A stretch of 64,000 nt of DNA, from positions 1,550,001-1,614,000 of the forward strand of contig JAHCVI010000002.1 of the NCBI GenBank assembly GCA_019096155.1. Reading direction: 5' to 3'. The stretch is from Staphylotrichum longicolle. Lineage: Eukaryota; Ascomycota; Sordariomycetes; Sordariales; Chaetomiaceae. Positions 1 through 11,856 of this stretch are shown here, piece after piece. A program made the position numbers and the translations under genes. Positions within the stretch are counted from its first letter, which is position 1; every line of letters begins with the position of its first letter. The notes under the pieces are model-generated. The model was not told the origin of the DNA and made no database searches. It worked only from the letters and a program-made list of their open reading frames with translations.

Positions 1-1483
1 TCTTCGCCGGCAGGTGCTAACTTGGGCTCAAGCCTACCGTCTGGGTTGCGGCAGATGGGACAGTGCTTGGCAATGCCATCAACAAGTCTGGCAAGTTGGA
101 AATAAGACCGACGAGTCCCAACTGGACACCCGGCTGCTTGCGGGTGGATTACGCCCTGGCTCGTGGGTAAGGTACGGATACGCCGTATGGATACCACAGG
201 ACAATCTCTCTGCTCCTCGTGGAGCCGCTTCCACGCAGTGTCCCAAGTAACTAGTAGCTCAAGCCCAGGCCGACTTGTCACCAGCGCCTCCCGAGGATTT
301 TCCACGAACCCGGTCCTTCTCACATGGCTGCGTTGCAAAGCGGCACCTGGTCTCCTCGCCTCGTCCCCTTCATCCACCAGATGGGGCGTGAAACCACACC
401 CGCACCCCACTTTCACAAGCTTTCTCGCTGCCTGTTCAACCTGGATCAACAAAATTGCCTACATCAGGGAGCCCATCCGGATGGATGCGGCGATATTGAG
501 GGCCTTCTAAGTAAAGAAACGCCTGATATTGTCCCGCGTCATCCGTCTCTGCTATCAACGGAGGAGGGACGGCCTGCAGCCCTACCCATCTGGGAAACCA
601 AGTTGCCGATTCACCACCAGTTACCTGGAACGCCGGCTGCCTGGCTTCAATTTACTTGCTACAGACTCATTCCTGTGATCCTGGATCAAGTTGTCTCCCG
701 AGAGTCACGGAAAAATAACAGAAACATTCTAGAAACAGGGGTTTGGGCAGATGCCGTTCTTCCCAATATCAAAACCCAGGCTGCAGACAGGAGGATCCTC
801 GATCGCAATCGCCAACGCGATATCCGGATGCACCCCGCACATGAGGAAACCCAAGCATGGTTTACGGAGCACACACACGCACTACTGTGTAGACTTTGAC
901 AACCAGACTGGTTAGGCGGGACGGGCGACCGAGCCATGGCGCCGCTTTTCCTTCGTCTCGTGGTTCGACGAAAGGTGCGCCTGGCGCGCCGCTTCTCTGC
1001 ACACCGCCAAGACTACTAGTTCGGAGCTGCTGCAAGCGTGGGCGGAAGAAGGGCGAGCCGACGAGTCGAAAAGAGCCCTTCGGGCATGCGTTCCTCCCTA
1101 TCGAGAGGGTAAGGCAGGTCCCAAGTATGTCCAGTGCATGCGATTGCGCGGCTTCCCAGCTCGACTGTTGTTTGGCGGTGTCCCAGACTTCGGGAGGCTG
1201 ATGGTTCCCCGGCAGCGATAACGTTAACGTTACTTGAGAGCGGGCAGTGGGTGCGGGAAGCCATCGGCGCCATGCAAAACTGCCTCACGGGATGGCACCC
1301 TGCCAATCGAATCCGGGGGTGTCTGCCGCAGGCTATACAAGAGGGGCGCCGTTATGAGGGAGCTAGCGACTTTAGCCTGGAAGGGCCGATTCGGCGGCAC
1401 TGGCCAATTTCCCGGCCAATGGCGACAACCAATTGCTCAGCTGGAAAAACAAGGTGCGGCTGCGTGGATCGTGGCGCACGCTG

Positions 1484-1513
1484 GCCATGCTCGAGCCATG
1501 CTCGAGCCATGCT
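1484..1513. repeat. 11-bp tandem repeat, about 2.7 copies
   Basis: The unit gccatgctcga occurs twice head to tail and is followed by a partial third copy. It lies in non-coding sequence and no function is apparent. Confidence 0.8.
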
Positions 1514-3563
1514 GCCATTTTCTTCCCTTGGCCTGCCGCCTGCCCTCCCTGAGCCTCCCCGAGTCCTCCTCCAGACCTCCACCCCCCGGAAGTCGACCCC
1601 CCCACCCCCGCCTGTCAACCGCACCTGTCTTCGCATCGCCTGCAGCACGCAGGCCCCTGTGATTGGACTCGGCGGGCCTCGCTTGCGCACCCTCAGCGAC
1701 CGTTGTTCCTCCTGCTTGTCAACTCGCAAGCCCCAGCGGCCCTCGACACACCACACAACCAATGATGACTCGGTCGCGCCTGGTCCCGGATTCCCGTAGG
1801 TACAGGCTAACTTTAGCGTCGAGGAGGATGTCTTGCTGAGAAGGAGTTACCCGCAAGCCCAGTGCTTGTTCGCAGCTCGCCTGGGCCTAGTTTGCCGCTG
1901 TTCCGACGAAGCCCGTCCGGCTCCATGCGAGACCCTTGTTCTGGTTCCTGAATGACCAGCCCAAAGCTCACCAGGCCAAACCGCTTTCGTCAACCGACAG
2001 GGTTCGATTCAAGATGCCAAGAAGGGCACTCCGAAGCTTACCCAGGGGAAATCAAATCGATGATGACGAACGCGCCCCCGATGGCTTGCAGATAAACTAA
2101 GTGCGTTCCTGGTCGTGTCCTGCCGAGACCGGACTCTTCCCCCATGTGGGTAAGCCAGCCTTCGCTCCCATTACGCTTAGTGTAATAGTGTCCTGGGGAC
2201 AATAGGCTCAATGCTTATGCGAGGGACTCATCGACAAGCGCCGCCCAAAGTCTGGTTGAAAAAGATGTGCAATCCAGCAATTCACCTTGTTGCCATCCCG
2301 AATCAGACAAGGCCCCTCCTTGGATGGGGAGATGAGACAATGCTGACCAAAAGCACTTTGCTCAAAGTGGCGTTTTGTTGCGTTCCACAATCCCATTGAC
2401 AACTGGTTTCCACCTCCTCTCCACCGAGATTTGCAGATGCCTCTTGCTCAGAACGAAAGGGTGCCCTGCCCTCAAGCGCCGTCGCTTAAGCCGATCGTGG
2501 GGAGACAATTTCGGCACTGATCCGAGCAACTGAAGGGCAACATCCTCCTCTGATCCTCGGGCTTCAGAGGTCTCCCCGCCATTGAAACCATGCCATCACA
2601 GGGGTCAATCGGGACGCCGTGGCAGGAGATCTTATGGCACGACCAACGGCCCAGCAACCCCAGCAGCCTCGTGTCTTGGTGGTTCACGTTGGTTTGAAAC
2701 ATTCGCAAAGGTTCGAAACACTTGCGACGATGGTGAGGGCGATGGCCTGCTCGTTTCCTGAACGGGCAACAGGGCCCCCCTGGCCGCTGCTGTCGGCTTC
2801 CATTTGCGGAGACGGTGCTGGGCAAAACGCAACGCTGGCACTGAAGCCATGCCAAAAACGACAGCCGTCTTGGTTGGCGACGTTGCAGTGCCAGTGACGG
2901 GCAAAACTGTCAAGGCACAGCACCCCACTAGCACCGTACCCTGCAGCCCAGGAAGGCATGCCTTCACAACATCATGTGCCGGTGATGGAAGAGCAAACAC
3001 TAATTCAATGGCAATGGCCGTGACCCAAGATCCGCATGGTCGTTGCGTCCCTCATCCCGGCCGTCGTCCCCTTTCGAACATCACCTCCGAGAATGAATGG
3101 GCCAACACGACTGAAGAAGGACAAGGCCGGAGAAAAGAAAGAAGGAGTCATGACAGCTGGAGCTCGCGCCCCTCTTTCGCTCTTCCCCGGCCCGAATGTA
3201 TCCATGGATCAGACCCAAGGGCCCCTGGATGCGCTTGCGGAATCAAGTACCGAAAGGACACCCACCATCTCCCATGTCTGGTTCCAGTTGCGCCTTCGAC
3301 CGTATCTGGAAGCGTCAAGTGACGGCCAGATCCAGACAATCACACCGACAAGAGGAAATCGAGGTGATGAGGGTCCTCTCCCCCGAAAAACTCGGTACCG
3401 GGCGGCCAAGTATTGACAGAGAGCGTTTGAATGGATGGGCCGTGGAGCCTTACTCGTCCGCCTCGTGTCGCGGCTGGCGCCCCAACTGACCGCCAGCCAT
3501 CCAGCCAGGTCTAGCTCGGTCTGGCTCCTGGGACATGGCTTCTCTGTTTATCCAGCCGGCATG

Positions 3564-3579
3564 GAAGATCATGATCTTC
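3564..3579. repeat. Perfect 16-bp palindrome
   Basis: The sequence gaagatcatgatcttc equals its own reverse complement. It could be a dimeric protein binding site, but with nothing coding nearby it may equally be chance. Confidence 0.5.
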
Positions 3580-6500
3580 GTGTGTACAGTTACATACGGA
3601 CCAGCCATCGACCGGCCATCGCACGATCTGTGGGGAGTGTAGTAGCCCCCCTCGGATACCACCTGGGCATGCTACACGCAGCATCCTCCCCATTCATCAC
3701 CCCCTTCCGGCTCTGTCTGCCCATGCCTCCAGCCCCGGCATCCCAGGGTATCTTCCGAGACTAGGAGCCGGAATTATCACCGGCAGACATTGCCGTGACA
3801 GGTCAGCCGGGGAATTGGTGGGGAGAAGGGGGGCCGCCGCCGACAGGACAACTGCAAGCGAGGGCAAGAGAAACGACAGCTGCAAGAAGTCTGTGTGTCG
3901 TTCCCTTTCGTCCACGGATGCGCCCCCCTTCCAACGGTCAACGGCCTGGCACTCAATAGCTTGGCATCGCATCGCCAACCCAGGACCAAGCCGAATCAGG
4001 GCATCTCGCACGCCTTCTCCTGACCCTTCTGGCCCGACCGAATACGACGGGGGAATAAACACATGCACGACTACTCGGCATGTAACTCATATTGGACCGG
4101 GTATGTTCTAATATCGACAGAAGAAAAGAAAGAAAAAAGAAACGAAAACCAGGGGTTACTCGGCCGCAAAGGAGACTGCTCCGGTTCCAATCTGTGAAAG
4201 CAAAAAAGAGAAGGGGGGGGAAGGGAGGGGTGGCGGTGGGTGAGCCCCCGTTCGTCAGCACCGCGTCCCTGTGTCTCCATCGCCACTGCCACGCTGCCGG
4301 ACATCGATGGATGGATTGGGCCAGGACGCGAGACAAAAGAGAAGGTGCCCTGTTTCTGGACGGTGGGGGGGACGCCGAAAGGGGAATCACCTCCCTTGCC
4401 CTGCGTGTCCTGCGTGTCTGTGTGTAATCTATTGTGTCTGTGGTACTGTGCAGTTGGCTGCGCGCGCGCCCTCTCGAGAAGCGGGTCGGGCGAGTGAGGA
4501 GACCGAAAGTTTGAACTTGGGCCCGCCCCCCGCCCGGTCTCCTGCTCTGCGTGTTGCCCTTTGGGTGGATGTGGGCGGATGGATGGAAGGGATGGGAGGG
4601 GGGAGGGAAGGGAAATGGGGCCAGGGGACTGGCTGATGGACTGCGGACTGCGTAGGTGGCTCAGGGCGGATGGGACGGTGGAAGGCGACGGTGGGATTAC
4701 GGCCGCCTGGCCCAGCTTACCAGTCTGCGCAGCCGGTCCATCTGTCTGGCTATGTACGTGTGTACTTGTGTGTGTTCCCCTCATCCAAGTTCGGATCGAT
4801 CCAGTACCGATCCACCCACTGAAGGGAGGCGGGTGGTTCACGGGCTGGGGCTGGCGAGCCGGATGGTTCAGGATGGCCAGTGACCCAAAAGGTGCCATTG
4901 TCAGTGGCGTGAAGAGAGTCACAGAGATGGAACAACAAGCAGGTTTTCCCTGACCATCAGGAGAGTGCCGGCAACACTGCCGTCAATACCAGACACCATG
5001 TCGCGAGCCAGAGAACGGGTAAGACAAGAAGAAAGCAAACCTCGTCATGCTTCCGCACCGAGACAGCCCAAAGAAGGGCTGCATCTTGCCTCGTCCTGCA
5101 TACTGTACGGTGGAAGAACAAACAACCCCAGGCCACCGAGCCCCGGTGATCACCCAACATTAACGAAGTCGCAGTGCAGCGCAGCACACCAGCCCGGACC
5201 GACCACATATCATTTATCCCCTCGTGGGGGAGTTTGAATGAATTGGATATGAACGAACGGCCAATGTCACCCAGCCATTGCAGACAGGCTTATATTCTCC
5301 GAGTGTCTCCTTTTGGGGCAGAATGATACGCAATGGATATAGGAGCCGCGGCAGCGGAACGGGTCAAACAAACAACAATAAGTCGTGCCAGCATCGTGAA
5401 CATGCCAGCCGGGTTCAACCTACGAGTCATGACAGCTCCATGGCGGAAAGCCACAGAGCGTACTTGACCCATACCGTTGTGTCCATCTCCCTTTGCTCAG
5501 CACGAGACAAGAAAAGGGGGTCTGTTGGTTGTTGCCAGCCGCGATCCTCACAGCCACTACATGCCTGAGCTGCGCTGCTGCCCATCACCGCCGCAATATC
5601 GGGGCGGGGGGGGGGGGATGGATGGCTCGCCAACAACAGATGTGCGCCGCCGTCCTCAGCTTTCTCAGCTCGGTAAAGCAAGGCGGGAGCGAGCGTTGCA
5701 ACGCTTCCCAAAAGAAGGAAAAAAAGAAGAATACCCAGCTTGGATCCCGCCAAACGTCGCCGATATCAATATCAACCAGCCGCCGGGGCGGGAGGGATGG
5801 TGAGAGGCGATGCTGGGCTGGGAGCGCAGCAGCCCCCAAAAAAAGAGCGTAGCAGTCGTATGCAGGTCTCGTGCGTAGATACACCGAGCGGTAACTTGTA
5901 TAGCTAAATGGGAGGGACCGGCCTTCGACGTATTCTTACGGTGGGTGCTACCTACCTACATACCGCGCGTGTTTATTCCCCATTCCCCCCGTCTGTGCCT
6001 TGCCTTGCCTTGCTCTCCCGAACAGAGCCTGTCTTGCGAGTGCGGACTGCGCGGTGGCCCATATGCAATGTGCCCTGCTCGCTCGCTCGGGTGCATTTTC
6101 TGCGCTGCGCTGTGATATCTTCTTGTTCTGGGGGTGCATTGCATGGGGCTGGGGGGATACGGATACGCACCCCATATATGATGATGTAGTTGGGCGGTTG
6201 GGGAGGTAGCAGTGAACCACGCTGCGACTTGTGTGCTGCGCTGTAACTTACAATCAACCACATGGGATCTGCAGGCGGTTGTGGCCTAACCCGAAGCAAG
6301 AAAAGGGGGGACGGTCACTTGACTCGCTCCGGGACGACGCAAAAAAAAGGGGGTAGCAGTAGACCAGAGATGGCAGACAAACAAGAACAGACAGACCACG
6401 TTGCGGCGTTGCGTTGGCAGGGAGAGCGAGTGGCACGGTAGACACCTCTGGTTCCATTCATCGAACCCCAGGTTGGGCTGCTTCTGTATTCTGTATGTGA

Positions 6501-6614
6501 TATCTGAGTACATGAGTCTAGTGTTTCGTCGCATCTGTCATGGGGGTATCTTGGAGGGAAAGTAAACAAGTCGCTGCTGTGCGGAGATGCCAATAAGGAA
6601 AGCTGCTCTGGACT

Positions 6615-8919
6615 TCAGATATCATCGTCCGAGTGTTCCTCGAAGAGTATGTCCTCCTCGTCGTTCAGCGCGAGCTGAACAAACTGCCTGACCCAGTCCC
6701 GGTGGGCCGGGGCCAGCTCGCCGTCGTCCCCGATATCGCCCAGCTCCATGTTGTTGACGTTGCGACGCTGCGCACGCGCGCCCTGATTTACCGGGTGATT
6801 GTTATTAATTTGTCGGTGCGCAGGACCTCCGGCGACGCCGCCTCGCCCTCGGCCCCTTTGCTGTCCGGCGGCGACAGCCCCAGCCCCAACCCCAGCCCCT
6901 GGACGTTGTCCTCTCTGCGCTGCCGCTCCCACGCCTGGCCCCCGAGCTGCTTGCTGCTGATTCCGCGCTGCTCTCGCTCCTCCTCGGGCTGCTCCTGGTC
7001 CAACTCCTGGTCCTTGTCCCGGCGCCGCGGCTACAGGCTGGGGTGCTGCCGCCGCCGGCTGTCGACCACGAGGTCCTCCACGTCCCGGCGCCGCCGGCTG
7101 GTTGGCAGCTATCCGAAGGACCAACGGGCCCTCGCGCGCAATGCCGACTTGCCCGCCGTCCACATGAGGCTCTTGAGGTTGTGCTGCGGCTGGATGCCTG
7201 GCATCGTATTCTTCTTCCTCTTCCGGCTCCTCGATCTCGGGGATGAGCTCCTGAACAGGCACTACGGCAGGGGCGACTGGACGGACGCCCACGCCGGCGC
7301 CTCCCGCGAACCCGATGCCGACGTCGTCACCGTCTCCCATCTCCAGCTCCCACAGACGCATATAACAGCCCGTCACACGGCCGTCGGGGGCCTCGTTGAA
7401 GTGCTGATAAGGGTTGCCCGGGTCGAGCCAGGCAGAACAGAGATAGCAAAAATGGGACTGGCAGCGGTAGCAGATCATGTGGTTGCAGCCGTGCGTCTTC
7501 TGAGCGGGGACTCCGCATGTAGGGCACGGCGTGGTGTGCATTCTCATGTATTCGAGCGAGGCCAGTTCCTCGGCGGTGAGCTCGAGCTTGTCGCGGCGCG
7601 GGACGCAGCGGAAAAAGTCGCCGTGCCATGACTGGTAACAGCGGCTGCAGAAGGCGAAGGCACATTCTTCGCAGATGGCGAGGAGTTCCTCGGCCGGCTT
7701 GTAGGGCTTGGATTTGCCTTCACCTTCCGGGTGATCTTCGTCGTCCTCATCATCAGACGCTGAGTCGTCCGAGGCTTCGGCCAACTCGAAGCCTTGGGGC
7801 TTCTTGTGCTTCTTAGACCGCGCCGCGCCATTGCACCAAGAGCGCGGGCAATAGATGGTGTTCTTGTCGGACTCCAACTCAGTCTTGTACTTGAGCGCCA
7901 CATAGCGTTTGACCACCTCCTGGTCGAGTGGGATCTGCAGTAGCTCGCTGGGGTTGATGAAGGTCCTGGGCTTTTTCCGTTTCCTGCCCGAGGGAGACGT
8001 AGCTTTGGCACGTTCTTTGGCGCAGTTGGGCGATAGGCATTTGACTGCCGCAATGTCTCCTTCCTTGATGGCATTGTTGTAAAAGTCTTGCAGACATGCC
8101 GCACAGAAGACATGACCGCAGTCCAACATCCGATGACAGACAGAGCCTTTCTTGGGTTCTGGGTATTCGTTAGTACACGTTTGGCAGATTGCAAAACAAG
8201 AGAGACCGGTCATAGACAGGGGCTCAGGGGTGGTTCAGGAGACGCAGAGCACTCCAAAGCCACCACCTCGCAACCACCTGCCACCACAAGGGCTGTCCGT
8301 AACATCCGCAAGAAAGCGACGTACCCAAACACACTCCGCAGTCAAACGTTTCCTTCTCAAACGCCGCCCTTCTGGCCTTGATATCGTAGTCGAGGATGGC
8401 GATTTTGTGCCTAGGGTCCACCTCCAACGAGCCCTTGTCGTCCACCAGCCCAAAGACGTTGTCCGCAGCCTGCTGCACATGGTCGATGTATGTGAAGCCA
8501 ACGATATCCCGGCCCATCTCCTCCCACAGCCGGGGCGCATCGTCTTCCAGCTGCTTGACTGTCTCGGCGGGGAGCCACGGCGGGTTGGCCGAGATGGTGA
8601 TGTGCGGTGGTTGCTGGGCCGGGTATTGCGGCCCTAGGGTGATCTCGAGACGCACCGAAGGCAGGTGTGCTAGCTCGTGAGAGTCGACGGCACCTTGCTG
8701 ACCTGGGGCGGCAGCCTCAGCGCCGTTGGCACCCGGGGGCAGGGCATCGTCGGCAGCGGCGGGGAAGAAGACGGTGACGGCTTTGGAAGGGTGGACGGGC
8801 ACATCGAGGGCGATGGTGTAGGGGTCGTCCGGGCGCAGTTGCTGTATCTCGGGGTAGATGGCAGAAAGGGAGCTGAGCTCAACGTCGCGAGGGTTGTCAA
8901 AGTCGAAGTCGTCAGCCAT
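6615..8919 (-). CDS. itt1: RWD + RING-IBR-RING E3 ubiquitin ligase (ITT1/RNF14 type)
   Basis: Two exons, 8919-8325 and 8158-6615, join across a 166-nt intron (donor GTACGT, branch CTAAC, acceptor CAG) to give 712 residues. The junction rebuilds RING1 as CGVCLEPKKGSVCHRM. An RWD domain fills about residues 1-165. RING1 starts at Cys194, the IBR lies at about 300-372 with an acidic Asp/Glu/Ser-rich insert, and RING2 starts at CPTCG (410). Cys423 in HGCNHMIC is the expected catalytic cysteine that carries ubiquitin as a thioester. After RING2 comes a long Ala/Gly/Arg/Pro-rich segment, then a family-like end containing HRDWVRQFVQLALNDEE. RBR ligases of this type act on cytosolic or ribosome-associated substrates; yeast ITT1 is linked to translation termination. 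The family call is firm; orthology to ITT1 is inferred from the RWD-RBR order. Confidence 0.93.
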
Positions 8920-9657
8920 TTGGCTCCCCCGTCACCTTCGTTGCTGTTCCGATCGTTCCCAAGGTCGTCGAGGTGGAGTGGTCGTCAACAGCAGGATGCC
9001 GCCCGCTCTGCGCTGCTACCTGCACCTGTAATGCCGACGTAGAGAAGTGGAAGGGATGGTAGAAGTTGCCATGCGCAAGACGCAAGCGGGGCGAAAGTCG
9101 TCCAGGTCGCAAGTTTTTTGAGTGCTTGGGAATTTGTCAGGCCAGGCAGAACAACACGCGCTGTGAAAGGCGATTCTCTCCAGTCATGGCGGCATCTCGG
9201 AATAAAAGAACTGGAGCCAGAACCGAGGGGCAAAGAACACTCTCCTTCGCGTTTCTCCAACTTGCCTAGGGCTGTTATCGATCCATCGAGAGATCTGGAC
9301 CGGGGATTTGGGAATTGATGACTCGTCTCGGCCACTGCAGCAAGTGGCAGCGAGTGGTGTTGCTCCGCATGGCTCCACCCCAGGCTGCTCGCACAAGGCG
9401 GGCTGAGCCGATTGGTCACCACTCACCCAACGCTGCCAAGGCCACATGCCCATGCTTTGGTCGCATGGCAGCCCGGGGCAGCTCTTTCTTTGCCTTGTGC
9501 AGGTTCGCAACGACACATCTGAACTCTTGAGACACAGGCATTCGAGGATTTCTCTTTTTCCAGAATACAGCAACGCGGACCAGAAATGCAATAACAACCA
9601 AACAGCAACAATCACCTACCGACTCCCTCCTCTCAACTCCCAAATTCACTCGCAACC
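8920..9657. promoter_or_regulatory. Divergent intergenic region between RBR ligase and dolichyldiphosphatase
   Basis: These 738 bp separate two start codons facing away from each other, so they must hold both promoters. The last 60 bases before 9658 are C/T- and A/C-rich, as is usual for fungal leaders. I see no clear TATA box and no further gene. Confidence 0.6.
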
Positions 9658-10698
9658 ATGGCCGACGACGTCACCCCCCTGGCCTCCCTCTCCCTCACCC
9701 ACGTCTACTATGTCCGTTCCCTTCCCAAGCCTCCCCCCTCCCCTCTCTTATTCCTCAAACCCCCAAACCTAACAGACAAAAAAAAAAAAATAAAACAGAA
9801 CCCCTCCGACCCGCTCTCCACGCTCTCCGCCTTCCTCTCCCTCCTCCCGCAGGCCCTCTGCGTCGTCTACGCGACCCTCCTCTGGTCGACCCGCGAGGCC
9901 GAGGTCCTGCTCATGTTCCTCGGCCAGCTGGCCTGCGAGGCCGTCAACTTTGTCCTCAAGCGCCTCATCAAGGAGGAGCGGCCCGCGATGGGGGCCCGGT
10001 TCGGCAACGGCAGCAACGGTCAGAGTGGCGGGGTCCCCGTGGGCAAGGGGTACGGCATGCCCAGCTCGCACGCGCAGTTCGCCGTCTTCTGGGCCGTGGC
10101 GCTCAGTCTGTTCTTGATGGTGCGGCACCGCCCGCTGGGGCCGGAGCAGATCACCACGCGGGATGCCGCGGCGAGGGACGGTGGTGGTGAGAAGAGGGCT
10201 GGTGGTGGTGGTGGTGGTGGTGGTGGCGGCGGCAATGCGGCGCCCGCGCCCGCGCCCACGCCCGCGCTGGCTGATGTGCCCCGCGCGTATAGGCAGGGCG
10301 GGTTAAGGGCGGCCAATGCCTCGATCGAGGCGTACTCGCACAGGCACTGGACGCTGGCGCAGCGCGGCGTGGTGAGCGCGGGCGCGCTGCTGGTCGCCGG
10401 GCTGGTGGCGTGGAGCAGGGTGTATCTGGGCTACCACACGGTGCGGCAGGTGCTGGCCGGGTGCGCGGCGGGTGCGGGGTGCGCGGCGGCGTGGTTCGCG
10501 GTCACGTATCTGATGAGGGAGACGGGGATGCTGGCGTGGGCGCTGGAGCTGCCGGTTGCGAGGTGGTTCCGGGTGCGGGACCTGGTGGTGGTGGAGGATT
10601 TGTGCCAGGCCGGATGGGAGAAGTGGGAGGAGAGGCGGCGGGCGGCGCTGGAGACAGAGCGAGAAAAAGAAATGGCCAAAGGGAAGAAGACCCAGTGA
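9658..10698 (+). CDS. cax4: Dolichyldiphosphatase, PAP2 family (CAX4/CWH8 type)
   Basis: Exons 9658-9711 and 9799-10698 give 317 residues. Removing the 87-nt intron (donor GTCCGT, branch CTAAC, 13-A run before the acceptor) yields LTHVYYNPSDPL, the family N-terminus. The enzyme removes a phosphate from dolichyl pyrophosphate on the lumenal side of the ER so that the lipid carrier is recycled for N-glycosylation. All three phosphatase motifs are present: KRLIKEERP (residues 72-80), GMPSSH (His109) and SRVYLGYHTVRQ (His231). Gln at 235, where general PAP2 enzymes have Asp, is usual for dolichyldiphosphatases. Several hydrophobic segments flank the motifs. A Gly-run/Ala-Pro insert (about residues 141-190) between motifs two and three is unusual. 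The intron is a multiple of three without a stop, so unspliced mRNA would still be open. Confidence 0.92.
   Translation: MADDVTPLASLSLTHVYYVRSLPKPPPSPLLFLKPPNLTDKKKKIKQNPSDPLSTLSAFLSLLPQALCVVYATLLWSTREAEVLLMFLGQLACEAVNFVLKRLIKEERPAMGARFGNGSNGQSGGVPVGKGYGMPSSHAQFAVFWAVALSLFLMVRHRPLGPEQITTRDAAARDGGGEKRAGGGGGGGGGGGNAAPAPAPTPALADVPRAYRQGGLRAANASIEAYSHRHWTLAQRGVVSAGALLVAGLVAWSRVYLGYHTVRQVLAGCAAGAGCAAAWFAVTYLMRETGMLAWALELPVARWFRVRDLVVVEDLCQAGWEKWEERRRAALETEREKEMAKGKKTQ
10201..10230 (+). repeat. GGT/GGC triplet run coding for polyglycine
   Basis: A near-perfect GGT microsatellite followed by GGC triplets encodes a run of about 11 glycines inside the dolichyldiphosphatase. Such runs vary in length by slippage. 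Confidence 0.9.
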
Positions 10699-10906
10699 TG
10701 GCATGGGTTAGAGAAAATAGATTACACAAAGTTGGCGTGGTGGTAATACAAGGCAAGTTATTTCTACCGACGCTCTAACTCCTTCACCTTCACTTTCTTC
10801 GAGCACCCCATAATTAAGCTCGCTGATTATCTTACACCCAGACCGTTAACGTCATGCAGACATTCCTCCCATTGCCTTTTATTTTCAGCATTCACGCCGG
10901 TGCCCC

Positions 10907-11856
10907 TTACCGATACACCCCGCCGTTGTTGTCATATCGATACCCCGTGTTCTCAACCGGCTGATTCGGGTAGTTCCCCATGGGCAAGCTGTCCCCGGCA
11001 TTCGCATACGGCGACTCGTACTTGCTCGGGGCGTTGCCCAGGCCGCCATAGCCGCCACTGCTGCCCACGCGGGTCTGCTCGGTCGCGTAGCTAGTGCGCA
11101 AGTCGCCCCCGGGTGTGTGCTCCGGCAGCGCGTTGGGATCCTGACCCACGCCGGCAGCGGCGCGCTTGCGGCCGAGACCAAACCAGTTGAACTTTTTCCG
11201 GCCGCCATAGCCCTCGGTGTAGTCGTTGGCCGGGGAGGGACCAAAACGTCTCTCCTTGCGGCGGTGGCGGACAAGCGCGAGGCTGACGAAGGGGGTGATG
11301 GCGAAGAAGAAGCTGCCGAGAGGAAACGGTTGTCAGTTTCAAGCACAAGGCTGGGAGGAAAAAGAGAAAAGGGAGGAAGGGCTTACATGGCAACAATCGA
11401 CACGGCCAGACACGCCGTCTCCATCTTGCAGGCCTGCCTCAGGCTCGGCAGCGCAGTGAAGCCGCCATGGCCGTTGTCCACCACGTTGGTGTCGGCGTCG
11501 CCCCTGCCAAACGGGGGGTCGACGATGCCGTTGCACGACGACGCACCGTTGCGGTTGGCCCAGGCGACGTAGATGAAGGCGCCGATGAAGGCGACGTCGA
11601 GGACCATCAGGATGAGGGACGGGAACGAGTGGCCGGCGAGGCAGCAGAGCGCGAAGAGAGCGAGGAGAGTGTACAGCACGGCGGCGCCCGAGATGCCCTC
11701 GACGGCCCGCAGGTGCGTGGCGATGTGCAGGTCATGGTTGTGCAGGGTCGCGAGGAAATAGGAGTAGAGGGCGAGCACGATGGCGGCGCAGCAGAACTGG
11801 ATGGCGCGGAGGAAGAACTGCGTGCCCCGTAGGGCGATGCCTTTGGCCGCGCCCAT
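10907..11856 (-). CDS. MARVEL-domain tetraspanning membrane protein
   Basis: Exons 11856-11387 and 11312-10907 flank a 74-nt intron (donor GTAAGC, acceptor CAG) and give 291 residues. Four hydrophobic segments are visible. The first is near residues 12-38, two more follow, and the fourth spans the splice junction (AVSIVAIFFFAITPFVSLAL). A short cysteine-containing loop precedes the last one. This order and the family look match fungal MARVEL proteins, which sit in the plasma membrane or transport vesicles; the specific role is unknown. The tail of about 120 residues is hydrophilic, with basic stretches (RKERRFG, GRKRAA) and Gly/Tyr/Asn-rich sequence, and is probably cytosolic. The gene converges on the dolichyldiphosphatase gene, with 208 bp between the stops. 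Confidence 0.85.

Larger units (their letters stand above)
1..6614. other. Gene-free stretch left of the RBR ligase gene
   Basis: I find no coding region I can support in these 6.6 kb. Open frames on both strands are short or low-complexity (Pro/Ser-rich or Arg-rich), recognisable families are absent, and no set of exons joins across plausible GT-AG introns into a conserved protein. The DNA is of mixed composition with purine-rich runs near 4200-4220 and 4560-4620 and a G run near 5608-5619. It contains a small tandem repeat at 1484 and a perfect palindrome at 3564. It may hold untranslated or regulatory DNA, or genes too divergent to see by eye. Confidence 0.5.

Noticed and set aside
2000..2030. 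GGTTCGATTC, which resembles a tRNA B-box
   Set aside because: Flanking bases do not pair into a T-stem and no D-arm lies upstream.
4071..4922. 283-codon Pro/Ser/His-rich minus-strand frame
   Set aside because: It mirrors purine-rich low-complexity DNA and has no recognisable family; neighbouring frames are equally open.
6633..7631. 332-codon plus-strand frame
   Set aside because: It lies antisense to the RBR ligase, whose family match is clear; it is a by-product of GC-rich codons.
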